Of a stretch of 64,000 nt of DNA, positions 10,231 to 21,621 are shown piece by piece. The notes under the pieces are model-generated. The model had not been told where the DNA came from. It was given only the letters and a program-made list of their open reading frames with translations, and did not search any database. Source of the DNA: Bolinopsis microptera (taxonomy: Eukaryota; Ctenophora; Tentaculata; Lobata; Bolinopsidae); assembly GCF_026151205.1 (NCBI RefSeq), contig NC_087074.1, forward strand, positions 8,969,726-9,033,725. The letters are read 5' to 3'. How positions within the stretch are numbered: position 1 is the stretch's first letter; the number at the start of each line of letters is the position of its first letter. The position numbers and the translations under genes are program-made.

Positions 10231-12273
10231 ATGGGAGGTGATAAAGTACCTGTTCTTGATGAGAAGGCCAACTATACAGATTGGAAACGGAGAGTTCAGT
10301 GGTGGAAGAAGGTGACCACCGTCAAGCCTGAGGCAGGAGCAGCTGCATTAATCATGAATATGTCTGGAAAACCAGAAGCTGTTGCTATACAGCTGGACGT
10401 GGAAGAATTGTCCAAAGCAGGAGGAATAGATGTTCTCATTGCTGAGCTGGACAAGTTATATGAAAAAGACCAGACTCAGTCAGTCTTTACGTCCATTGAC
10501 AGCTTCATGAACTACAGAAGACCCAAGGAAGTGCCCATGGAAGAGTATGTGAGAGAATTTAGCCATCGTTACAAGAGCCTTGTGCAGAAGCGTGGTGCTA
10601 CTGTGGTATTTGAAGATGGAGTACTAGCGTACTTCTTATTACATCATGCTAATCTCTCGGACCATCAAAAGACGTTAATCAGGGCAACGGTCTCTAAGTT
10701 AAGCTACGAGAATATGGAATCCCAGCTTAAGAGAGCATACGGAGAAGATTATACTAATACATCTTCTTCTTCATCAAGCGCAAGCGGCGCAAGCGATGAA
10801 ACATATTCCATCGGAAAACCAAAGATTAAAGAAGAGCCTGTAAATACTTATTTTCAACAGTACGACATCAACAATTCAGAACATTTTGGTGAGGACCAGA
10901 GCAACCAGGAGGAAGACCCTCAGAAAGTTTTTTATCAACAAAGACACCACCAACACAGGGATTTTTATTCATCTAAGAGACCTTTCGGACAAAGACCCTT
11001 CGGACAAAGACCTGCGTTTCAAGGACAGAGTTCAGGAAACGTGTATCAACAAGCTCCATTTAGATCCAGACGAGGAGCACAAGCCCAACAATCAGGACCC
11101 TTACGTTGTCATATTTGTAAGGAAACAGACCATATGATGAGAGACTGTAAGTACAACACATTTGGAGAGAAGAAGCTTACATTCTTTGAGTCTGACTTTA
11201 AACTAAAAGATGAAAACAAGTGTATCACGTACCTTATGGGAGAAGCGACAAATAAAGCACTTTTAGATACAGGTGCTAGCTCCACAGTGTGTGGAAAGAA
11301 ATGGCTGACAGTCTTCGAGGAATCTCTCACATCAGCTGAACATGAAGAGGTCAAAGTGACTCCTTGTGAGAAGAATTTTTGTTTCGGGGATGGAGATGCA
11401 GTTACAGCCAGGATACAAAAAGCACTCCCAGTAACAATATGTGGTCAGAAAGTAACTTTAAACGTGTTTATTGTGGAAAATGATATTCCTCTGTTACTGT
11501 CTAGAGAGTCCATGAAAAAGATGAAGATGAAGATCGATACTGAAACTGACAAAGTTTATGCTTTCGGAGGAGAAGAGAATCTAGTGATCACTAAGTCAGG
11601 ACACATGATGATACCCATAGGACGATGTGAAAGGTCTATCAGCCAAACAGAGTCTGGAAGAACTAATCATGCAACAGAAATTAAGGTCCGTCCTGTTTTA
11701 GAGGAGAAGATTACATCGCCATGGTCACTAAGTGACGATGAAAGTGATCAAGAGGAGGAGTTAGAAACATTCAGTGGAGCTGACAATGAGAGTGTGCAAG
11801 ACAATGAGCCAGAAATTGAGCCAGATAGTGAGCTAGAGGACCATGGAGTTGTGAGCTCAGTTTCAGGTAATGTGGATCAAGACAGTGAGCCAGAAATTGA
11901 GACAGAAATTGAGCCAGATGACCATGGAACTGTAAGTTCAATTTCAGGGAGTGTGAATCTGTCAGATCTGTCAGTGAATCAGTCGGATTGGGAAAGTGTG
12001 TGTCAAACCAGAACAGGCGTGGGTGTAAAGAAGAATGACATTATCAGGTTCAGATCCTCGGAGAGTGATGATTGGAATAATGCCTTGGTGATAGGTAGAG
12101 CCGGGAAACCTACAGGGAAGAACAAAAATCTTTACAATGTACGACTGGACGAGTCAAACGGTGAACCCGTATCAGTTGAGTTGGATAACTCTGTACAAGT
12201 GCAGAGGTTAAAGATTGTTCAGGATGTCTCACGAAGAGAGGTGCAGTTTTCAGCAAGCTCGCTTAAGTCATAG
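10231..12273 (+). CDS. Gag-protease polyprotein of the LTR retrotransposon
   Basis: An intact 680-codon ORF. Residues 1-180 form a copia-like Gag region (NYTDWKRRVQWWKK, SFMNYRRPKEVPMEEYVREF). A CCHC zinc knuckle lies at about 293-306 (CHICKETDHMMRDC). An aspartic protease follows with active-site triad D346-T347-G348 (ALLDTGASSTVCG) and a later LLLSRESMKKM strand. Next comes an acidic Glu/Asp/Ser linker with EPEIEPD repeats. The C-terminal segment at about 595-665 (KKNDIIRFRSSESDDWNNAL, VIGRAGKPTGKNKNLYNVRL) resembles an SH3/chromo-like spacer that I associate with pol of invertebrate retroelements. The stop falls directly after this segment. No pol follows for 1.86 kb. Confidence 0.9.
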   Translation: MGGDKVPVLDEKANYTDWKRRVQWWKKVTTVKPEAGAAALIMNMSGKPEAVAIQLDVEELSKAGGIDVLIAELDKLYEKDQTQSVFTSIDSFMNYRRPKEVPMEEYVREFSHRYKSLVQKRGATVVFEDGVLAYFLLHHANLSDHQKTLIRATVSKLSYENMESQLKRAYGEDYTNTSSSSSSASGASDETYSIGKPKIKEEPVNTYFQQYDINNSEHFGEDQSNQEEDPQKVFYQQRHHQHRDFYSSKRPFGQRPFGQRPAFQGQSSGNVYQQAPFRSRRGAQAQQSGPLRCHICKETDHMMRDCKYNTFGEKKLTFFESDFKLKDENKCITYLMGEATNKALLDTGASSTVCGKKWLTVFEESLTSAEHEEVKVTPCEKNFCFGDGDAVTARIQKALPVTICGQKVTLNVFIVENDIPLLLSRESMKKMKMKIDTETDKVYAFGGEENLVITKSGHMMIPIGRCERSISQTESGRTNHATEIKVRPVLEEKITSPWSLSDDESDQEEELETFSGADNESVQDNEPEIEPDSELEDHGVVSSVSGNVDQDSEPEIETEIEPDDHGTVSSISGSVNLSDLSVNQSDWESVCQTRTGVGVKKNDIIRFRSSESDDWNNALVIGRAGKPTGKNKNLYNVRLDESNGEPVSVELDNSVQVQRLKIVQDVSRREVQFSASSLKS

Positions 12274-14119
12274 ATCAAGGATACTGTGAATATGTCAGAG
12301 AGAGTATAACTGTTTTGGACTTTATGTTGTAGAAAGAGATTGAATATTTTTGCTCGGATTATTTGTTGTTTGAAATGTCAATTTGGTTAAACAATAACTT
12401 TTTAACGTCATTTGTAATAACTTTTAACTTTAAATGTGTGTGTATATATTAGTATTGTTAGAATTACCAATTTGTAACGAGTCATTTTTACATTTTTCAC
12501 CTTTCAGAGACTTTTAACCATGCACGAAGTGTTTGTATTTAACAGATTTTAATTTTTTAAACATTTGTAACTCTTTACACGTATATTATTTTTGTGTTTT
12601 TATGTTCTAGAGAAGTTTCTCGAACAGAAGTGTTGGGAAGGATATTTTGACAATTTTTTGTCGTTAAGTTCATATTTTTTACTGAAGAATGTAGTAAGTT
12701 GGGAATGTTTGATGAAAAGTTAGTGAATCCCATTTTTAGGAACCAGTCTATCCTTTCTTTTCTTTTCTCTTAGTCTGGTAACTGAACTTTGGTTGTATTT
12801 GCTAAATTTTCAACAATTTTGGGAGAAAGATAGATTAGTTAGCGAATTTAGACGTGTGTACCAGCTTTAGCGCTCCTTTTCTTTGTGTTGTAGCGCACGG
12901 TCACATTTGTCAGTTGATTTGCTAAATTTTCTATTACATGGTGTAGAGATAATAAGGATTATTAGATACAATTTAAAGTACATTTTGTACGTGACATGTG
13001 TAATAAAATTACCGCTAACAGAATATTTCAGATTCCTACTTCTAAAAGTCTAACATTTCAGTTTCAAACTTACTTTTCAGAAAGACGATCCTTTTCTTCT
13101 CAAAGACATGAAAGTGTTTACCTGATATTACTTTATTAACTTGCATCTTCTGTAGGAAGTGTTGACAGGGGATGTTTGGTATTTTCTGTTGGGATGAGCT
13201 AGGAACAGATTGCTCAGCGTGAGTTTGTTTTATAAGAATGCTGTCGTTTCGATCAACATGCTATTACATGTTCTTCACTGATCCCGAGCCTTTAGGGACT
13301 CAGTTTGAACCTGTTTTTAAACGACAGAATTCATGTATTTTACGTTTTAGAACTGTTTAGTACAGTGGTGTGTGTCAATGATTTGTTAGTGACTCATTAT
13401 TGACTCTCTAGAGGTTGTGTTTAAAGCTTGAATAGCTCCTAATATTTAGTTTTAGTACGCAGTGTTTCTGTCATTACGATAACTCGATACAGAAATCTCT
13501 AAAGATCACACTTGTTTACAGTGTTGGACGGGTATTTTTTTGTGCACCTGTCAGTCTTGGAACGATGTTTCAATTCCGTTCATAGAAAAGAGATTTTCGT
13601 ATTAAGAACTTTGATAGTTATTAGCTAATAGTTAGACTGTATTAATTCTATCGGACGTTTTGTACAAGTATTATATCTCTCAGATCTCACGCTCAGCGTG
13701 GAAGGCAGTCATTTTAGCCACTAGCCTGTTTTACAGCGGATGTTTTTCCCGCGTTAACAGAGATTTAATCCACTTGTACCACGTGACTCGCCGAATATGG
13801 AATAATCGTTAACTGCTTTTTTAGTTATTTGCTTTTATGACAGTGGACATGACACGTATTAGATTTGCCTTTGTTTGAGCCGCGCATTTGTAGCTCAAAC
13901 TCATAGAAAGTATCTTTTTCGTTTAGCGCGCACGACACGTTTTTGTGTTGCGTGTGGGGATTAGAATATTCTTAACTCTACGGTTTTTGCTAGAGTTTAT
14001 TTCCTAATTTTAACTCGGATAGTCGGATAGTATTTTTTAACAAAGAAAGTATAGGGAGTTATGACTTTAAGATTGTAAAAGTCATGAGTTAAATTATTAG
14101 TAAGTACTTTTTCTTTTTT
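12274..14119 (+). other. Non-coding internal region of the LTR retrotransposon
   Basis: About 1.85 kb between the Gag-protease stop and the polypurine tract. It holds no ORF of note and no recognisable remnant of integrase or reverse transcriptase. It is T-rich and may carry packaging or RNA-structure signals. Confidence 0.7.
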
Positions 14120-14132
14120 AAAGTAGGGGGAA

Positions 14133-14965
14133 TGTTAGAATCTTAATTCTATTTGTAGCTTGTTTTTGTACTTCATATTACTAACCCTGTATCTCACTTT
14201 AGCAAAGGTTTAGTTCCAGTGATTGTATATACAGTGTTGGGGTAAAGGGACTCCAGAAGGCAGACAAGGCTCGACTCCAGACTCTAGTTGAAGTAACAGA
14301 AGAGAGAGGAGTGTCCAGTGTTTAGTTGACTCCAGACTCTAGCGTAGCAGAAGGGAGAGGAGTGACGTTGTCGACTCCAGACTCTAGCGTAGCAGAAGGG
14401 AGAGGAGTGACGTTGTTTTAGTGATCCCACAGATTCCAGTCGACAGATACTATCTGTGTTCTGTGACGTGGAAAGAGTGGTAAGTTGTTTATAGTTATAG
14501 TTTAGTAGTTTAGTCTAGGAGTTCCTGCTTCCTCTTTCACTTTCATTTATAGTTTCACGTGGATTACCTTTCACTTTACTCACGGTAGTTTTCCCCCAGG
14601 GTTTTGTTTTATAGTTATCAGTTCCAGTTTTACTTGAAGTCCTCATCATTCAGAAGTCCCTCATATAGTAAGAAGAACATCATCATCAGGAGTAGTAGTT
14701 TTAATTTAATAGTAGTTTAATCTAATAGTAAAAAAGACATTGTTTAGTTTAGTATTGAAATGTGTTTTAACTATTAGTCAGAGCAGAGTAGTGTGAGTTA
14801 CTGAGTCACACCATATCAATCATTCACTATTTAAGAGAGTACATTGTAGAGTAACAAGGTTACTTTTGACACAAGATTTGTATAACCTCTTTATTCATCT
14901 AATTTGTATTTATAATAATTGAGTATTATTTGTTATTTAATTAACCCAAGAACAGGGTTCCAACA
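14133..14965 (+). repeat. 3' LTR
   Basis: Direct repeat of 9301-10133 with two substitutions seen by eye. It is preceded by the polypurine tract at about 14120-14132 and followed by the CGTTC target duplication. Confidence 0.95.
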
Positions 14966-14970
14966 CGTTC

Positions 14971-15837
14971 CGCTAGAATTTTGCATCATATGTAATGGTA
15001 CGTGAAACTCTTTCTTTGTGATGAAAGGTACCCTTACCAAAAGAAAGGTCATTCAAACAATATATATATACATTCAATTAAATCCAGTGATGCAATCCAA
15101 CCAAACCTTGGCCTTACTGCCTGGTGATATTACTATAGGTGATTGCGTCTTCACAGCTTGTTGAGCTTCGCGCACGCTCGTAAGTTCGTTGCATTTGCAC
15201 GCTTCAAACATTCCAAGAATGCAATTGCACCACGCACCACGAAATATATTCAGCCAATCAGAGAACAAGAATCCGCGAAGTTAAAGCTGCGCACTTTTAT
15301 TCGGCCCAAAATCATACTTTTCGCGATAAATCAAAATCTATTATGTCTGAAAACTGGCCACGGGCCTAAATATTACATAGGGGTACATATCAATCAATTA
15401 CAATTCATTAACATTACCAATATTAAAAACTATCGAAAATATTCAAGAAAGTATTCTCTAGCCAAAGGGCTCAATATTTAAATCTAAATCTATTATGTCC
15501 CACATTTTGCTCCTGGTGAGCTAACTTTAGTTTTACGAAGCGATAATTTTGTTGAAAACAGAACTTTCGATTTCTTTTACTTCCAAATTTAGGCCCTTAT
15601 CAGTAAGGTTTCTTGGGTTTGGTTGAGCACAATGCTAAGTATGCTCGTTAGAAAAACTATGAACAATGAACATGCTAGCTTTCTTTATTTGTGTAAGTCG
15701 CGTCGGCAGACATTTTGGGTTGTACTGGACGTAACAAGTTTATTAGCGGATGTCTACTTATATTTATTATGATATCATTATTCATTGTAATGGCAATAAA
15801 GTTTAAATTTTGTATTACTTAAATTTTGTTTTACTTA
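14971..15837 (+). mobile_element. Uncertain repeat DNA ending in a LINE-type 3' tail
   Basis: No coding domain is recognised. The end (about 15795-15837) has an AATAAAG followed by two tandem copies of a 16-base unit, TAAATTTTGTWTTACT. This looks like the 3' tail of a 5'-truncated non-LTR element in + orientation. Its 5' limit cannot be fixed. Confidence 0.35.
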
Positions 15838-16288
15838 ATGCACGTACATTGTACGTAGATAGTTCATCTGAGTCAGCTGAGGTACTTGCTAGTGCCTTTA
15901 GTTCTGTGTTTGTGCGTGAACCACCTGGCCCTCTTCCCCAAAATGAGAGTTATAACAAAGAGGTGATTGATGATATGGAAATTAGCAGTTCTGATATCAA
16001 GAAGCAGCTTTTAAAGCTTAATGTTTTTAAGAGTTCTGGTCCGGATGGCGTTCATCCAAAGTTGTTGAAATCCTTAGCATACGATGAAATGTTTGTTGAA
16101 GCTGTTACTAAATTATTTGTTAAATGTTCAGAAACAGGAGTCCTGCCTGACATTTGGAAGACAGCATCAGTTGTAGCATTATTCAAAAAGGGTGTTAAAT
16201 CTGATCCCTTAAATTATAGACCTGTCTCATTGACTTGTATTTTGTGCAAAGTGTATGAAAAGTTGGTGAGGGCACATTTATTAACATA
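15838..16288 (+). pseudogene. Reverse transcriptase fragment, N-terminal RT part of the + strand LINE
   Basis: It encodes the RT N-terminal region (SSDIKKQLLKLNVFKSSGPD, then NYRPVSL) and stops where the minus-strand LINE is inserted. The last host bases, TAACATA, are duplicated at 18319-18325. Confidence 0.85.
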
Positions 16289-18318
16289 GGATACAAGGAT
16301 ACAAGGATACAAGGATACAAAAGTGATAATTATTTTATTGAATTCACAATAGTTATAATTCTGAAATAATTTAAGGTTACACAATTCTAGTTATTTACAA
16401 ATGTGTAGGGATAAAATAGAAATGTTTTATAATACTATTTTTGAGGTCCTATAGCATTATGCATTGGCCAGTATTTGAGTGGAAATCTGGGCTCTTATAG
16501 TAGGCTGTAAAATGTTCGTTCACAGAGAGAATTGAATGGATTGCTCTTGCTGTGGCATTAAATTTTGTAGGGTCTAGTGTTTTATCGGATAGCAAACCGG
16601 CTAGGTCAGTAATATTTTTGGGATGGAAGTTAAATTTTTCTCTAACTGAGGAGTAGAGTAAACAGTCAGTTAGAACATGAATTTCGTCCTCAATAGGCTT
16701 AAGCCCCTTGCTGAGAAAGCAAAAAGTGCACCATCGATGTTCTCTTGGTACTAGGGGGGTTTCGTAACGGCCCCTCTCAATGTAAAGATTGTGGCAGCTA
16801 ATACGAAACCTTGTTAAGCTTTTCCGAGCATCGGGGATCTTAACCACTCCTAAGTATGTTTCTGGTTCAAAATCATGTTTAATTTGATTGTAGAATTCTA
16901 ATTTAGGTGAGGATGCCTTGGCAGATTTCCAGGTATCCACAAATTCTTCCCTCATGTTGTGACTGATTTGGGTAGAGAGCTTGGATTTTGAAGAGGATGA
17001 GTGGGGGAAGTTATATTTGGTGAGAAGATTAGAGATGTTGGTGTACCAAGGAAGGCCCAGCATAATCTGCTCGTGAAATGCAGCGGAGAGAAGTTCATTT
17101 TCAGTGCTTTCAAGACGACTATAGAAATCTATTGCAAGTTTGCAGGCTTCAAAGAAGAGGGGGTGGCGCCCACTTTCGCCCCAGCAGCCTATATTTGATG
17201 CTTTTGAATGGACAGACAAGGACCACTTGATAAACTTAAGGTGGAATCTTTCATAGTGGTCTTGTGAGATGTACCTGAGAGTATGCTGGGGGTTGGCTTT
17301 GCTATCTGTTTTGGAGAGGTATCTCATGGTTTTTGAGTGAGGACATAAGATTTGGCAGCCATAGAGCAGTATCGGTTTTATTAGAGAGTCAAATAGAATG
17401 TTTAGGGAATGGTGAGAGAGGGCATCTTTGACGATATTGCCTTTGAGGCCATAGAGAGCACGGAGAGCCTTGGCCCTCAGTTCAGTATTTGCTGCTGTAA
17501 AAGATCCATTTCTGTGGAATATAATGCCAAGATAGCAGTATTTTTCGGTGTGTTGGATGGGCTGGCCTCCCAAAATGAATGTTTCATAGGATTGTTTTCT
17601 TTTAGGAGGGCAGAATATGAGAATCTTGGTTTTTTTAATGTTTACTTCAAGGCCCATAGAGTTACAGAAGTCGAATAGGATGTTTATATTGTCTTGCAAG
17701 GCCTTGGGACTTAGGGCAAGTAGGACAAGATCGTCAGCCCAGAGCAGATGTGATATTAGGACGTCAGCTAGAATAGGATAATCACCAACAGATTTCAGGA
17801 GAGATGACAAGTCGTTGATATAGATTTTAAAAAGGTCCGGTGATAGGGGGTGTCCCTGCTCTGTTCCTTTTCCAATGTCAATATTAGGGGACAAGAGTTT
17901 GGAGATTTTTATATGAGCTATTGAGTTTCTATACATATCACTTAGGCAATTGAAGAAGTTTCCAGTTATTCCAAGGCATGTGATTTTGTGCAGAAGGAGG
18001 TCCCTACATACAGTGTCAAAGGCCTTTCTTAGATCAACAAAGCATGCATAGAGGCGAGCTTTCTTAACCTTGGTATATTTGTCAATGACTGTCTTAAGGG
18101 TAAAAACGTGGTCATTTGTTTGAGCACCCTTAGAGAACCCTAGTTGTTCTTTTGGGTCAGGGCAGTAGAGCTTTTTGAAGTGCAGGAGACGCTCAAGTAA
18201 GATGCTAGAAAATAGTTTACCCATACAGCTACCAACAGCTATTGCTCTGTAGTTGTCCGGGCTGAGAGGGTTGCCAGACTTGTAAATAGGAGTAATGATG
18301 CTGGTGTGCCATGGATAG
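16289..18318 (-). mobile_element. Minus-strand LINE (family A), 5'-truncated copy 1, inserted in the + strand LINE
   Basis: A 2.03-kb insertion with the 7-bp target duplication TAACATA at 16282-16288 and 18319-18325. Its 3' end carries a short tandem tail: GATACAAG units on +, so TTGTATCC on the coding strand. The minus ORF 18224-16449 (591 residues) encodes RT from the palm onwards: ACFVDLRKAFDTVCRDLLL, GTEQGHPLSPDLFKIYIND, LLWADDLVLL. A C-terminal Cys/His motif follows (RWCTFC, then EDEIHVLTDC). There is no stop within the ORF, so it is recent but 5'-truncated. It is nearly identical to copy 2 at 23204-26697. Confidence 0.9.
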
Positions 18319-18999
18319 TAACATATTTAGAAGAACAAATTTCAAAGCATCAGCATGGATTTGTGAAGGATAAATCTTGTCTATCTAATCTCTTAGAGAC
18401 ATTTGATAATATTCTTGATATTTTAGACGAAGGTGCTCCTGTTGATCTTTTATATTTTGATTTTAGTAAGGCTTTCGATACAGTCCCCCACTTTAGACTT
18501 CTATCTAAATTGGAGGGGTTTGGGGTCAAGGGAAAACGTTTTAGATGTTATAAAAGACTTTCTGACAGACAGAACCATGAGGGTTTGTGTAGAAAGTCAA
18601 TGGTCTGAGGTGAAACATGTATTATCTGGTGTTCCCCAGGGGTCAGTATTAGGTCCTTTGTTATGTATTCTTTATATAAACGATTTACCTGACAATGTTA
18701 AAAATAAGATTAAATTATTTGCAGATGATCTCAAGTTAGTTTGTAATGCAGCTAACCATAAAAGTGTATCTGATGATATTTTAGAACTCGATATTTGGGA
18801 GAGTATTTGGCACTTAAACTTCAATCCTGCCAAGTGTAAAGTAGTCCATATTAATCTGAATAATAATCCTAACTCGAATTATATTGTAAATGGAGTAGAA
18901 CTAGAAGTATCTGCACAGGAAAAAGATTTGGGGGTTATTACCCATAGCTCCTTGCTTTGGAATGAACAGATAAAAGCATGTATTTCTAAAGCAAAAGCA
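18319..18999 (+). pseudogene. Reverse transcriptase fragment, central part of the + strand LINE
   Basis: It continues the RT interrupted at 16288, with motifs DFSKAFDTV, GVPQGSVLGPLL and LFADDLKLV. The frame shifts by one between about 18540 and 18560, so two overlapping frames are needed. Confidence 0.8.
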
Positions 19000-19582
19000 G
19001 GGGTCCGAAAAAGCCGTACAGGCACTTGGGTCCTTATCCTTGTCACTAGTCCCAATTGGATTCACTTTACACAAAACATGAACGTTTACAATTTAGACAT
19101 ACACATTGGCACGATATTTATTAGAAAGCAAACAGTATAAAATAATACGTGCGTGCGCGGCTTGAGCCGCGCCGCATAACAATTTATGCGTTTAGGGGCT
19201 GGAGTACGCGTGTTTACAGATTAATGAATTGTTGCATTGTGAATATTTAAAGTTGACGATATATTATGATTTAATAGTAAATTTTTCAAAGCTGGCTTTG
19301 GACTTAGGTAAATTATAACTTATTTGTTTTAAAGAAAAACCACGGATAGTTTTAAATTTACATAGTCGTATAACTATAATCAAGTTAATCCTGTTTTCAA
19401 GAATGCGCGGCTTTGGCGGCCAGTTATTGAATTGTACATAAAATTGAATTTTAAATAGAAATGTGAATGTATTAAAATTTAAAACTTTCAAAACGGAGGC
19501 TTATAAATATTATTATATTATGATTGTAAAATAAAGGATAAAATTTTAAATTTGTTTCACTAAAAAAAAAATTTGTTTCACT
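19000..19582 (+). mobile_element. Short LINE-like 3' fragment (family B) inserted in the + strand LINE
   Basis: It interrupts the RT between KACISKAKA and MICWIVRNLV. No domain is visible. It ends with AAATAAAGGATAAAATTTTA and two copies of AATTTGTTTCACTA at about 19545-19582, a 3' tail. The same tail recurs at about 22784-22834. Confidence 0.65.
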
Positions 19583-19885
19583 ATGATCTGCTGGATTGTA
19601 AGGAACTTAGTTATTAGAGAAAAGGTTGTAATGATAGCTATTTATAAAGCTTTGATAAGACCTCATCTTGAGTATTGTGTCCAATTGTGGAATCCAGTTG
19701 CGGCTCATGGAAGTTGGGGGACTGTTTTGGAGCTGGAGAGCGTCCAGAGGCGGTTTACCCGTCTTATTGATGAGGTGGGTACTCTTCCATACAGCCGTAG
19801 ACTGGATATCCTCAATTTGACAACGCTGGCAGAGCGGCGAATACGTGGGGACCTTATTGAAGCTTTGTTTCGAACGAAGTTTTAG
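19583..19885 (+). pseudogene. Reverse transcriptase C-terminal fragment of the + strand LINE
   Basis: It encodes WIVRNLVIREKVVMIAIYKA, LIRPHLEYCVQLWNP and the RRLDILNLTTLAERRIRGDL thumb region typical of CR1/L2/jockey-like RT C-termini, ending in a TAG followed by an AT-rich 3' UTR. Confidence 0.8.
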
Positions 19886-20192
19886 GGAAAATTGAAGGAC
19901 CCAGTTATTTAAGCAATAAGGAGACACATAATGAATATCTTTGGTTTCATCCTTTTGTGGCAAAGAAACGTTTTATAAATCTTTATTCCACTGGGAAGTT
20001 TTAATTAATTATTTATATATAATGCATTAGATTTTATTAATTAATAAAATTGAATTTAATAAATTATTAATGTTGATGGAAGAATATGACTATTTGAATT
20101 ATTTTTCTATTTAGTGCAATGATATTTTTTTAGACACTTGTGATGATGTAATGTCATAATCTTTACTTATTTACTTACTTACTTACTTACTA

Positions 20193-20582
20193 CTATACAG
20201 GTAAGGGAAATTTTCCACTGATACCAATACGTAAAATGCACAAAAGTCTAAAATATGCACGGCGTGCTTTTATTTTCAATTTAGTATTTCATAATTTGTC
20301 ACTGCACACTTTGCTATGCAAAAATTTAAAATACAAAAGAAATATTGGATTAATTAAGAATCAGGGTTTCTATCAACTTTGTTGACAAAATATTTGCAAT
20401 TGCGATTCAATTTGACAATTTTAGTCAAATAAATGTAATAAAAGGTTACATCCACAAATTTAAAACAATTTAAAAAACAAATTTAACGAGCGATAATTGT
20501 GAAATATCTAAATATACATTATACCGCGTTGAAAGGTCAAATTTGGCGCGCGTTTTAGTTGTTTGTAAGTTATGTATTTCCG
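20193..20582. other. AT-rich spacer, nothing recognised
   Basis: Follows the (TTAC)n tail of the + strand LINE. No coding or terminal repeat structure was seen. Confidence 0.4.
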
Positions 20583-20705
20583 TTGTCATACGTTGTATGA
20601 TCCGCCGCGCACGAGTAAGTGCGCGGCTCTCCCTGTATCATAGAAACTCTACAGGGGTTCGGCCTACTATAATGAAACGACGATGAGGGTCACGACGTGA
20701 CACGA
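20583..20705 (+). mobile_element. TTGTCATACG MITE, copy 1
   Basis: A 123-bp element starting TTGTCATACGTTG and ending with the inverted CGTGACACGA. It has an internal CCGCGCAC/GTGCGCGG hairpin. The flanking 8-bp target duplication TATTTCCG/TATTTCCC has 7 of 8 matches. Confidence 0.75.
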
Positions 20706-20805
20706 TATTTCCCCGCCAACGTTAAATATTCAACAATTAGCAATTGCACTATTTAAAAAATCATCAAAACATTATCCTGTTTTTGAAACCGAATCAAACT
20801 TTTAA

Positions 20806-21055
20806 TTGTATCATGTCGTGACCCCCAAAGTTGTAGCGCGATGCGCGTTACTGTGCCGCGCCGCGCACTCAATGAGGCTTCTCACATCTCTCCTGGCTAG
20901 ATCGGCGAGATGCGCTACTGTGCCGCGCCGAGCTGCCATGAATTGACATCGTCAATTAACTGTTAACCCTCACAGTCGTTACACTATATAATAGAGTTTC
21001 TACAATACAGGGGAGCCGCGCACTTGCGCGCGGCAGGTCATACAACGTATGACGA
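20806..21055 (-). mobile_element. TTGTCATACG MITE, copy 2 (reverse orientation, enlarged)
   Basis: It runs from TTGTATCATGTCGTGACC to CATACAACGTATGACGA with the same hairpin module. Flanks ACTTTTAA/ACTTTTCA match at 7 of 8 bases. It holds about 120 bp of extra sequence (CACTCAATGAGGCTTCTC, TAGATCGGCGAGATGCGC, CTACTGTGCCGCG) whose inverse recurs at about 57440-57545. Confidence 0.65.
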
Positions 21056-21621
21056 ACTTTTCATATCAGAGGAATAACGATTTAAGAAAACAATTTTAAA
21101 GAAGAAAAACAACATTCTTATTTACTACATAACATACATACATGCTACATGAAAAGGTTTCCTCCTAGACGTTGGAGTGGCCTGCATCACACACATCTCT
21201 TCTACGGCGTAACATGTTCCTCCATTTTTTTTTTTTTTTTGAAAATTCAATTAATCATTATATATATAAATCAAGCGTTACATTTCAGCCATGCAAAATT
21301 ACAATGACATATTTTGATATACTAAATGGTAAATGGTACTGCAATATAAGTTGCTTAATGTTTGGCCGGATGACAACTAACGAGAAAAAAAAACTTGATT
21401 ATATAATAATTAATTCGGCTGAACCAACACATAGCAAGAGCCACATTAACGTTGGGGCCGTCTACCAAATTTGAATGACAAACATTAACAAGAAATCAAA
21501 CATATCATAAATAATTATAAGGATTTTGTTCATTACAATTCCGTCACAACTGATATGAAAAAAGAAAAGGACAAGCAGATAGGAAATTGGACGGACAGAA
21601 TTGTAACCACTCGCTTTAGAG

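Larger units (their letters stand above)
9301..14965 (+). mobile_element. Young LTR retrotransposon encoding only Gag-protease (copia-like features)
   Basis: Two 833-bp direct LTRs (9301-10133 and 14133-14965) start TGTTAGAATC and end CCAACA. The 5-bp target duplication CGTTC lies at 9296-9300 and 14966-14970. Only two LTR differences were noticed by eye (around 9655/14487 and 9691/14523), so insertion is recent. The primer-binding site TGGTAGCAG at 10135-10143 matches the 3' end of initiator tRNA-Met. A polypurine tract (AAAGTAGGGGGAA) precedes the 3' LTR. Its single intact ORF is Gag-protease. No integrase, reverse transcriptase or RNase H is present, so mobility would need a helper element. 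Confidence 0.95.
15838..20192 (+). mobile_element. Non-LTR retrotransposon (CR1/L2/jockey-like RT), 5'-truncated and twice interrupted
   Basis: The reverse transcriptase reads in three pieces: 15838-16288 (SGPDGVHPKLLKSL, LNYRPVSLTCILCKVYEKLV), 18319-18999 (QHGFVKDKSCLSNL, DFSKAFDTVPH, GVPQGSVLGPLLCILYINDL, LFADDLKLV) and 19583-19885 (YKALIRPHLEYCVQLWNP). The pieces join in order when the two inserted elements (16289-18318 and about 19000-19582) are taken out. A roughly 280-bp 3' UTR follows, ending in a (TTAC)n tail at 20165-20192. The catalytic FADD is present but frame breaks remain (for example near 18540-18560). It is a dead copy. Confidence 0.85.

Noticed and set aside
11109-11354. Minus-strand ORF in the LTR element
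   Set aside because: Antisense shadow of the zinc knuckle and protease coding region.
17001-17678. + strand ORFs within LINE family A (also 23920-24117 and 24578-24844)
   Set aside because: Antisense of the LINE RT; the same shadows recur in both copies because the DNA is the same.
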